In this document: piece after piece, positions 14,781-18,974 of the stretch
Numbering within the stretch: the stretch's first letter is position 1
How the letters are laid out: each line of letters starts with the position of its first letter
Assembly (NCBI GenBank): GCA_029555925.1
Contig: JAKPQU010000621.1
Span: 1-18,974, forward strand
Direction: 5' to 3'
DNA length: 18,974 nt
Origin: Bacillota bacterium
Lineage (GTDB): Bacteria > Eremiobacterota > SpSt-956 > JAKJGF01
The notes under the pieces: generated by a model
The model's database searches: none
Told to the model about the DNA's origin: nothing
Seen by the model: only the letters and a program-made list of their open reading frames with translations
Translations under genes and position numbers: made by a program

Positions 14781-14810
14781 GTCGTGAAGAGTGAAGAGTG
14801 AAGAGTGAGC
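14777..14810. repeat. Heptamer array at the 3' end of the DUF3084 gene
   Basis: GTGA cores at 14777, 14784, 14791, 14798 and 14805, all 7 bp apart. The first contains the TGA stop of the upstream gene. The consensus here is AGTGAAG. Confidence 0.9.
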
Positions 14811-14812
14811 AG

Positions 14813-14832
14813 GGGCGTTTAATTAAACGCCC
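14813..14832. repeat. Perfect 20-bp palindrome
   Basis: GGGCGTTTAATTAAACGCCC, self-complementary along its whole length, with a partly paired CAGG/CCTG flank. No T-run follows on either strand, so it is not a standard terminator. It resembles the hairpin at 18784-18805 in having a GGGGCG/CGCCCC-type edge. Confidence 0.8.
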
Positions 14833-14853
14833 TGGGATTAAATACCCGGTCAT

Positions 14854-14924
14854 GCATCACTCGTCACGAACCACCCGTCACGCGTTACGCGTCACGATTA
14901 TAACGCATCACGCATTACGCATCA
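14854..14924. repeat. Heptamer arrays (TYAC orientation)
   Basis: Two phased runs: CCCGTCA, CGCGTTA, CGCGTCA (14874-14894) and CGCATCA, CGCATTA, CGCATCA (14904-14924), with further looser units (CATCACT, CGTCACG) upstream. With the GTGA array at 14777-14810 they give the same order, GTRA then TYAC, as after lpxB. Confidence 0.85.
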
Positions 14925-14933
14925 CGATTGAAA

Positions 14934-14958
14934 GTGCAGGGTGAATAGTGAAGGGTGA
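14934..14958. repeat. Heptamer array running into the YqgF start codon
   Basis: GTG cores at 14934, 14941, 14948 and 14955, exactly 7 bp apart. The third GTG (14948) is the start codon of the YqgF-like gene, and the second unit provides the only Shine-Dalgarno-like sequence (AGGGTG, 14938-14943). Confidence 0.85.
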
Positions 14959-15358
14959 AAAAATAATTCTTTCCGTTGATCCGGGAAGAGAGAAATGCGG
15001 AGTTGCTATCTTAAGTAGTCATAAAGGTGTCATCTGTCATAAAGTAATTTTGACTGATAATTTTCTCGATGAATTAAATAATATAATATCTCATTATAAC
15101 CTCTATTGTATTGTTCTCGGAGACAGAACCGCTTCCTCTGAGATAAAAAAAACACTGTCTTCTGTTAAAAGCGAAAAAGGTGTTGTTTCTGTAGATGAAC
15201 ATTTGACTACAGAACTTGCACGAAAAAGATATTTCATTGAAAATCCACCGAAAGGATTCAAAAAACTTATTCCCCGGGGGCTTCTTGTGCCTCCAGTACC
15301 ATATGATGATTATGCGGCAATTATTCTTGGTGAGAGATTTTTAGAAAGTGAGCAGTAG
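14948..15358 (+). CDS. YqgF/RuvX-like RNase H-fold nuclease (cyanobacterial-type)
   Basis: The 136-aa product has the YqgF/RNase H fold: LSVDPGREKCGVAIL (residues 8-22) with the first acidic residue Asp11, IVLGDRTAS (55-63), VDEHLTTELARKRYF (82-96) with Glu84, and PPVPYDDYAAIILGERFL (115-132) with Asp120/Asp121. YqgF/RuvX proteins act in 16S rRNA maturation or as resolvase-like nucleases. The DPGREKCG form and the C-terminal IPxxLxxPPxPYDDY segment are, as far as I recall, typical of the cyanobacterial subgroup rather than E. coli YqgF. The start GTG and residues MKGE are encoded by a heptamer array. The end (GAA AGT GAG CAG TAG) also has a 7-bp phased GTGA/GTAG pair (15348, 15355). Confidence 0.82.
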   Translation: MKGEKIILSVDPGREKCGVAILSSHKGVICHKVILTDNFLDELNNIISHYNLYCIVLGDRTASSEIKKTLSSVKSEKGVVSVDEHLTTELARKRYFIENPPKGFKKLIPRGLLVPPVPYDDYAAIILGERFLESEQ

Positions 15359-15386
15359 ATTGCCGGTTTTTTTATTCACCACTCAC
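15348..15386. repeat. Short heptamer pairs around the YqgF stop
   Basis: GTGA (15348) and GTAG (15355, giving the TAG stop) are 7 bp apart. After a T-run (15367-15373) TCAC cores at 15376 and 15383 are also 7 bp apart. Only two units on each side, so less certain than the longer arrays. Confidence 0.5.
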
Positions 15387-15408
15387 TAAATAAAGAAAGG
15401 ATGTTTTT

Positions 15409-16323
15409 ATGAGACCGACAGCACTGGTTTATTCATCACATGACAGATGTGAATATATTCACAGGGAATTTATAATTAAAAGGGCTTTAGAGAATCCCGA
15501 TAATAAAACTATATTTCATCTTTCTATGTCAGAAGAACTGTTCAATCAGCATATTGATTACAGTAAATTCAGCTGTTATTATGAACAATTTAAGCCCTAT
15601 GGACTTCAGTATTATACATTTTACTGGAGTGAACATTTAAGAAAAGAAGATGTAGATTTATTTTTCCGGTGGCTCTGGTCATCACAGGTGGTGGTACTTG
15701 GCGGAGGGGAGAGTTTTATCGGATTTGCCCGATATAATGAACTGGGAGAAAAATTTTATAATGACAGAGGCCTTTTCAGAAGAATACTCCATGAAAGACA
15801 GGACAGAGGCCTTATGACGGCGGGTTTTTCTGCCGGAGCAGACGAACTGGGCGAATATCTCACATATGACAGAAATCACCCGGCCGGTTACGGTCTTGCA
15901 AGAAATATTGTAACAACGCTCCATATTGAACCGGGTAAAGAAGGAGAATTATATAATCTCTCAAAAAAATACGGTCACTGTCTGGCCTTCGGATTACCCA
16001 ACGATTCTGCTCTCGGTGTTCATCAGGGTTATCTCCCGTCAGGGAATATATGGCAGGTCATATGGTTTATCATAGACTGTTCCTGGGACAGACCTGAAGA
16101 CGCATTCCATATTAAAACCCGCCAGGGTGTCAGGATTGAACACTATTACCCCGATGGAAGACACTGGACCTTTAACGGAGGAGATATGATGGTAAGAATA
16201 ATGTCTCCCGATAATAAATGGCAGACTGCCACGATGATAACCGGTCATGGAGTTTATATAGATTACTGGACACAGGAAAGGGTTAATTACGGCAGTATTG
16301 AAGAAATTTTTAGTAATTATTGA
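15409..16323 (+). CDS. Peptidase S51 / cyanophycinase-like protein
   Basis: The 304-aa product has the class I glutamine amidotransferase-like fold of peptidase family S51 (dipeptidase E, cyanophycinase). VVVLGGGESFIGF (94-106) is the family's glycine-rich loop. GFSAGADELGEYL (139-151) contains the nucleophile Ser141 in the G-x-S-A-G-A elbow, and TLHIEPG (170-176) offers His172 as the likely catalytic His. No signal peptide is seen, so it should be cytosolic. Cyanophycinase splits cyanophycin to Asp-Arg dipeptides, while dipeptidase E splits Asp-X dipeptides; no cyanophycin synthetase is in the window, so the substrate is open. Start: AAAGGA (15396-15401) seven bases before ATG 15409. Confidence 0.8.
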   Translation: MRPTALVYSSHDRCEYIHREFIIKRALENPDNKTIFHLSMSEELFNQHIDYSKFSCYYEQFKPYGLQYYTFYWSEHLRKEDVDLFFRWLWSSQVVVLGGGESFIGFARYNELGEKFYNDRGLFRRILHERQDRGLMTAGFSAGADELGEYLTYDRNHPAGYGLARNIVTTLHIEPGKEGELYNLSKKYGHCLAFGLPNDSALGVHQGYLPSGNIWQVIWFIIDCSWDRPEDAFHIKTRQGVRIEHYYPDGRHWTFNGGDMMVRIMSPDNKWQTATMITGHGVYIDYWTQERVNYGSIEEIFSNY

Positions 16324-16363
16324 TTAGGAATGGCAGTTAAATAAATGTCTCAAATATATTAAT

Positions 16364-16397
16364 CGTGACGCGTAACGCGTAACGCGTGATGCGAGGA
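16364..16397. repeat. Heptamer array, near-duplicate of 7009-7040
   Basis: CGTGACG, CGTAACG, CGTAACG, CGTGATG, then CGAGGA. Stops TGA, TAA, TAA and TGA fall at 16366, 16373, 16380 and 16387, covering all three forward frames. Confidence 0.9.
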
Positions 16398-16436
16398 AAG
16401 AGACAATTAATAAATTTTCATTCCTTATATATCATC

Positions 16437-16463
16437 CCCCCTTCTCCTGCCGGGAGAAGGGGG
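16437..16463. repeat. GC-rich perfect 11-bp hairpin
   Basis: CCCCCTTCTCC (16437-16447) pairs with GGAGAAGGGGG (16453-16463) around TGCCG. No T-run on either side. It stands out in an AT-rich gap; likely a dispersed repeat or RNA-stabilising hairpin. The remainder of 16324-16736 holds two heptamer arrays and a promoter but no gene. Confidence 0.8.
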
Positions 16464-16556
16464 CAGATAAAAACTCCTTTTACGTTCATGCTCAGGTCAG
16501 TAAGCATTTCTATTCTGATTATAGTGTATTTCATAACTTATTAGACTTTAAGTCGT

Positions 16557-16613
16557 CGTGACGCGTGACGGGGTTAATCCCTGTGCATCACGCATTACGC
16601 TTTACGCATTACG
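16557..16613. repeat. Heptamer arrays in facing orientations
   Basis: CGTGACG twice (16557-16570), a small hairpin (GGG-TTAAT-CCC, 16571-16581), then four TYAC units: GCATCAC, GCATTAC, GCTTTAC, GCATTAC (16585-16612). The halves are imperfectly complementary. Confidence 0.85.
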
Positions 16614-16670
16614 AGGTCATTATTTATGGATAGTTATGAAACTAACTATAAAATGTTATTACTTTCTCTC

Positions 16671-16696
16671 TTCACGCTTCACCCTTCATTCTTCAC
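16671..16696. repeat. Heptamer array (TYAC orientation, TTCAC type)
   Basis: TCAC, TCAC, TCAT and TCAC cores at 16672, 16679, 16686 and 16693. It ends four bases before the predicted -35 of the next gene's promoter. Confidence 0.85.
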
Positions 16697-16699
16697 ATC

Positions 16700-16727
16700 T
16701 TTACTTTTTCCGTATTTTTGATATAAT
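16700..16727 (+). promoter_or_regulatory. Extended -10 promoter for the four-cysteine protein
   Basis: TTTACT (16700-16705), a 16-bp spacer and TATAAT (16722-16727) preceded by TGA (TGn extension). Predicted transcription start about 16734, only a few bases before the GTG at 16737, so the mRNA may be leaderless. Confidence 0.6.
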
Positions 16728-16736
16728 CAAACAGGG

Positions 16737-17006
16737 GTGATAGGTGTCAAAAAGATAAAGGTTTGTGCCACATGTAAATATCTGGAACTTCTTGAACAGG
16801 GGCACGAATTCCCTGGACTTCTCGATAGCGAATATCTTATTTTCCGATGTACCTTAAGAGACTGGACCGTGAGGGAAGATTATCTCATGGAACCCGTTAT
16901 TCAGGAAACAGACGGTAAAGATGCCAGGGGAACAACATGTCCTTTCTGGGAGGAATGGAAATCCGAAGAAGGAGAAACATGGGGCGATAAATCCCTTTCT
17001 TCATGA
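16737..17006 (+). CDS. Small four-cysteine protein, function unknown
   Basis: An 89-aa, acidic, soluble protein that I do not recognise. Four cysteines, Cys10-x2-Cys13, Cys38 and Cys68 (CATC, FRC, TTCPFW), suggest a bound zinc or iron-sulfur cluster. Aromatic and acidic residues dominate the C-terminal part (CPFWEEWKSEEGETW). No membrane segment. The start is uncertain: GTG 16737 is the only candidate upstream of Cys10, and it follows the predicted -10 element by 9 bases, with no Shine-Dalgarno site. The gene ends TGA, 79 bp before the lipoprotein gene. Codon use and composition are like those of its neighbours, which supports a real gene. Confidence 0.65.
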   Translation: MIGVKKIKVCATCKYLELLEQGHEFPGLLDSEYLIFRCTLRDWTVREDYLMEPVIQETDGKDARGTTCPFWEEWKSEEGETWGDKSLSS

Positions 17007-17008
17007 AT

Positions 17009-17037
17009 ATGACAGTCAACAAGACGCCCAATAATAT
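17009..17037 (+). promoter_or_regulatory. Possible promoter for the lipoprotein gene
   Basis: ATGACA (17009-17014), a 17-bp spacer and TAATAT (17032-17037). Five of six -35 bases and four of six -10 bases match the sigma-70 consensus. It would start transcription near 17044, giving a leader of about 42 nt. Confidence 0.45.
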
Positions 17038-17053
17038 TGTAGCAGATTTTTTT

Positions 17054-17088
17054 AGGAGGTGACTGCCTTATTAAAGGCAAAATGCATG
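17054..17088 (+). promoter_or_regulatory. Distant ribosome-binding site joined to the start codon by a hairpin
   Basis: A full Shine-Dalgarno AGGAGGTG (17054-17061) lies 24 nt before ATG 17086, too far for normal use. Between them TGCCTT (17064-17069) and AAGGCA (17074-17079) pair perfectly around ATTA. Folding these 16 nt would leave an effective spacing of about 8 nt. Phage T4 genes 25 and 38 are known examples of this arrangement. The GTG at 17059 overlaps the Shine-Dalgarno and is unlikely to be the start; AAGG inside the hairpin is a weak alternative site. Confidence 0.6.
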
Positions 17089-18672
17089 ATAAAATATGTT
17101 CTGACCTGTGTAATGTTAGTGTTACTTTTATCTCTCACCGGATGTTTTTATTCTATGCCTGAAGAATTCTCCCTGGGAAGTATCGGAGGTATTGTTCAGG
17201 ATAATCAGTTCAAAGGCATTGAAGGAGTGCAGGTTTCCATACAGGGAACAGATAAGACTACCTATACCGACGCAACAGGTGCTTTTTTCCTCAGTGAACT
17301 GGAACCGGGAAATTACTCTGTTACTTTCTTTATGAACGGCTATCAGACACAGCAGAAAAATGTTACGGTCCAGAAGGGACAGAGCAGATCCCTGGTAGTG
17401 GATTTTCGTGCCACAGGTGATACTGCCGGTGGACCGACTACTCAGAAGGTTACCGATATTCAAAACCAGACTGTTACAGATCCGTCTCTTATCCATGTCC
17501 TTTATGTGGCCCATGCGGGAGTGAGCAATCCGAACCAGTACGGCCAGAATTATGGTGGCGGATATGAAGGACAGATAAATAATTATCAGGGTTCTATGAG
17601 CGGTGATTCAAATTCCGGCATAGATACATCTATGGCAGCTCCTGAAAACAGTTATATGGCCTATCTGAAAGGTGCAGATCCCATTGCGGAAGCCTATAAT
17701 AATACCCTTCCTCCTCCGAGCCCTGAAAATCTTATGGCTTTCCAGCAATTTGCAAAGAATAAGAAGAATAATATTACCATAGTAAATTCTGGTTCCAGAA
17801 AACCTTCCAGCATTATAGAGTGGAACCCCGGCGTTCTTCCTCTCTATATGGATGTCAGTGATAACGGTATACTTTATATTGCAGACAGTGCAAATAATAT
17901 AACTGCTATGAATACAAATGCGAATAATTCAGTCATAGGCCAGCTTGCCATGGGTCAGTATATGGTCAATGACATAGCAATAGGGAATTCCGGTACAAGA
18001 CTCTTCTGTGCTCTTGCAGCAGGAGAACCGGCAGTGGCAGTCATTGATTGTGCCGGCGGTTCTATGGCATTCTTAAAGAATATTCCTCTCGGAAGAATGA
18101 AGGACGGAGGTATAGGACAGCCCTGGGGTATAGGAACACTCAGAAACGGAACGAGAGCCTATGCAACACTCGGCACACAGACAGGAGGAGAGATTGTCTG
18201 TATTGATACTACCAGTAATTCTGTTATGTATCATGTAACTGTAGGACAGAACCCTTTCGGCGTGGCTGTTACACCTGACGGAAAAAAGGTTTATGTGGCA
18301 AATCAGAATTCCGGTAATGTTTCTGTCGTAGATACGGGAACAAAACAGGTCATTGCGACAGTCCAGACTGATTTCTCACCGGTAAGGGTTGCCATTACGC
18401 CTGACGGTAAAAGAGCTCTTGTTACAAACAAAGGGAGCGGTAACGGAGGTTCTGTTTCTGTCATAGATACAATGACCAATTCCGTAATAGGTACACTTCC
18501 TATGGGAAAGGATCCTATAGGCATATCCATATCCAGAGACGGTAAGATGGCCTATGTGGCAAACAGTGGTTCAGATACTATTACCATGATAAATCTGGCA
18601 ACCAATTCGGTAATGGGAAGCACTCTGCCTTTCCCGAACGGTAAGCCTATGGATGTTGTTGTAGTGAAATAA
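17086..18672 (+). CDS. Lipoprotein with a carboxypeptidase-regulatory-like domain and a YVTN beta-propeller
   Basis: The 528-aa product starts with a lipoprotein signal (MIKYVLTCVMLVLLLSLTGC), Cys20 being the lipidated residue. Residues ~32-112 form a CarboxypepD_reg-like beta-sandwich (GGIVQDNQFKGIEGVQVSIQ ... TYTDATGAFFLSELEPGNYSVTF). From ~135 to the end is a beta-propeller of YVTN/YncE type. Blades recur as PxGVAVTPDGKKVYVANQ, VRVAITPDGKRALVTNK and IGISISRDGKMAYVANS. The first blade (HVLYVAHAG) appears split by a Gly/Asn/Pro-rich insertion of about 85 residues before NNITIVNSG, and the C-terminal strand MDVVVVK probably closes the ring. A surface or periplasmic binding role is likely; the ligand is unknown. 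Confidence 0.85.
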   Translation: MIKYVLTCVMLVLLLSLTGCFYSMPEEFSLGSIGGIVQDNQFKGIEGVQVSIQGTDKTTYTDATGAFFLSELEPGNYSVTFFMNGYQTQQKNVTVQKGQSRSLVVDFRATGDTAGGPTTQKVTDIQNQTVTDPSLIHVLYVAHAGVSNPNQYGQNYGGGYEGQINNYQGSMSGDSNSGIDTSMAAPENSYMAYLKGADPIAEAYNNTLPPPSPENLMAFQQFAKNKKNNITIVNSGSRKPSSIIEWNPGVLPLYMDVSDNGILYIADSANNITAMNTNANNSVIGQLAMGQYMVNDIAIGNSGTRLFCALAAGEPAVAVIDCAGGSMAFLKNIPLGRMKDGGIGQPWGIGTLRNGTRAYATLGTQTGGEIVCIDTTSNSVMYHVTVGQNPFGVAVTPDGKKVYVANQNSGNVSVVDTGTKQVIATVQTDFSPVRVAITPDGKRALVTNKGSGNGGSVSVIDTMTNSVIGTLPMGKDPIGISISRDGKMAYVANSGSDTITMINLATNSVMGSTLPFPNGKPMDVVVVK

Positions 18673-18682
18673 AATTTTTTGG

Positions 18683-18716
18683 ATAAAAGGCACCTTTTAT
18701 GTGGGGTGCCTTTTAT
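18683..18716 (+). terminator. Hairpin terminator after the lipoprotein gene
   Basis: ATAAAAGGCACC (18683-18694) pairs perfectly with GGTGCCTTTTAT (18705-18716) around a 10-nt loop, 10 bp after the stop codon. The 3' arm ends in TTTTATTATT, an imperfect T-tract. Its A-rich 5' arm and T-rich 3' arm would let it work on both strands. Confidence 0.85.
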
Positions 18717-18720
18717 TATT

Positions 18721-18777
18721 CGTGACGCGTAACGCGTGGCGGGTAGTTTCGTGATGCGTGATGCGTAATGCGTAGCC
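18721..18777. repeat. Long heptamer array (GTRA orientation)
   Basis: CGTGACG, CGTAACG, CGTGGCG, a 7-base unit plus one extra base, then CGTGATG, CGTGATG, CGTAATG and CGTAGCC. It begins right after the terminator. All three forward frames carry stops (TGA, TAA or TAG). Confidence 0.9.
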
Positions 18778-18783
18778 GGTACC

Positions 18784-18805
18784 GGGTGACCACAGGGGGT
18801 CGCCC
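18784..18805. repeat. GGGTGACC/GGTCGCCC hairpin
   Basis: GGGTGACC (18784-18791) pairs with GGTCGCCC (18798-18805), one G-U pair, loop ACAGGG; CCTAC follows. GTAGGGGCGACC-type hairpins are, as I recall, dispersed repeats in many bacterial genomes. Confidence 0.75.
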
Positions 18806-18808
18806 CTA

Positions 18809-18834
18809 CTCACTCTTCACTTTTCACGACTCAC
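18809..18834. repeat. Heptamer array (TYAC orientation)
   Basis: TCAC cores at 18810, 18817, 18824 and 18831. With the array at 18721 it repeats the GTRA-then-TYAC order seen in other gaps. It abuts copy B of the ~71-bp repeat. Confidence 0.88.
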
Positions 18835-18905
18835 CTAAGTACCGCTACAGGTAAATTAGTAACCATTTATCAGCTTCTGCCTGACAGGCTCTTACGAAGA
18901 AAAAT
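18835..18905. repeat. ~71-bp dispersed repeat, copy B
   Basis: Matches 6884-6953 (see that entry). This copy has better pairing: TACC/GGTA near the left end is flanked by CTAA/TTAG, and GCCTG-A-CAGGC is a perfect small palindrome near the middle, which supports a structured DNA or RNA element. Confidence 0.75.
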
Positions 18906-18938
18906 AATCTGCCTTATTTAATTTGTTTTACAGACAAT

Positions 18939-18959
18939 AAATTAACCACTGGTTAATTT
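18939..18959. promoter_or_regulatory. Perfect 21-bp palindrome, operator-like
   Basis: Arms AAATTAACCA (18939-18948) and TGGTTAATTT (18950-18959) around a central C. The size and odd-length symmetry fit a dimeric helix-turn-helix repressor site (TetR or GntR type). It lies 15 bp from the window end, so the gene it would control is outside. It could also be a hairpin. Confidence 0.6.
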
Positions 18960-18974
18960 CTAATACTATAGAAA

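Noticed and set aside
14854..14924. CRISPR array
   Set aside because: Units are 7 bp, contiguous and degenerate, with no unique spacers and no cas genes.
16558..16740. 60-codon open frame upstream of the four-cysteine gene
   Set aside because: It translates heptamer repeat sequence and overlaps a promoter; no protein-like composition.
1028..17006. TGA read as tryptophan throughout the genome
   Set aside because: lpxA, lpxB, the DUF3084 gene, the S51 gene and the four-cysteine gene all end at TGA at the expected family length, and TGG is used normally.

Overview
The window looks like a piece of a chromosome from an AT-rich, diderm bacterium that makes lipopolysaccharide. It carries lpxA, lpxB and lpxD, and an lptC-lptB-lptF/G export cluster. 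A DUF3084 membrane protein, a YqgF/RuvX-like nuclease of the type seen in cyanobacteria, and two 'lipid-A-disaccharide synthase-related' proteins known mainly from cyanobacteria and Deinococcus-Thermus suggest a lineage near, but not obviously inside, Cyanobacteria. This placement is inference: there is no rRNA or other marker in the window. All genes are on the + strand and five of them end in TGA, so TGA is a normal stop here.

Layout. 1-196: leader with a duplicated 34-bp sequence. 206-2244: lpxA and lpxB. 2245-2465: repeat-rich gap with a sigma-70-type promoter. 2466-6136: lpxD, an LpxB-like glycosyltransferase, an ICMT-like membrane methyltransferase, and a 5'-nucleotidase-fold metallophosphoesterase whose GNRE motif recalls LpxH. 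6453-6860: a small coiled-coil protein with seven 21-bp repeats. 7173-9776: two tandem LpxB-related paralogs. 9813-14780: a tight run of B12-binding radical SAM protein (interrupted by an in-frame TGA), lptC, lptB, lptF/G and the DUF3084 protein. 14948-16323: YqgF-like nuclease and a peptidase S51/cyanophycinase-like protein. 16737-18672: a four-cysteine small protein and a beta-propeller lipoprotein, which ends in a clear hairpin. 18673-18974: a dense block of repeats ending in a perfect 21-bp palindrome.

Most genes serve the outer membrane: lipid A acylation and disaccharide formation (LpxA, LpxD, LpxB), possibly UDP-diacylglucosamine hydrolysis (the GNRE phosphoesterase, a hypothesis), and transport from the inner membrane (LptB2FG-LptC). 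LpxC, LpxK, LptA and LptD are not in the window.

The most unusual feature is a family of degenerate heptamer arrays (unit roughly xGTRAxx, or its complement xxTYACx) in most of the longer intergenic gaps. Units run in exact 7-bp phase into gene ends: they supply the stop codons of lpxB and the DUF3084 gene and the start codon of the YqgF gene. Because 7 is not a multiple of 3 and the GTRA core contains TGA or TAA, three units place a stop in all three frames. They resemble in kind the heptameric STRR repeats of cyanobacteria. Other repeat families (a ~71-bp dispersed repeat, GGGGCG-type hairpins) lie in the same gaps.
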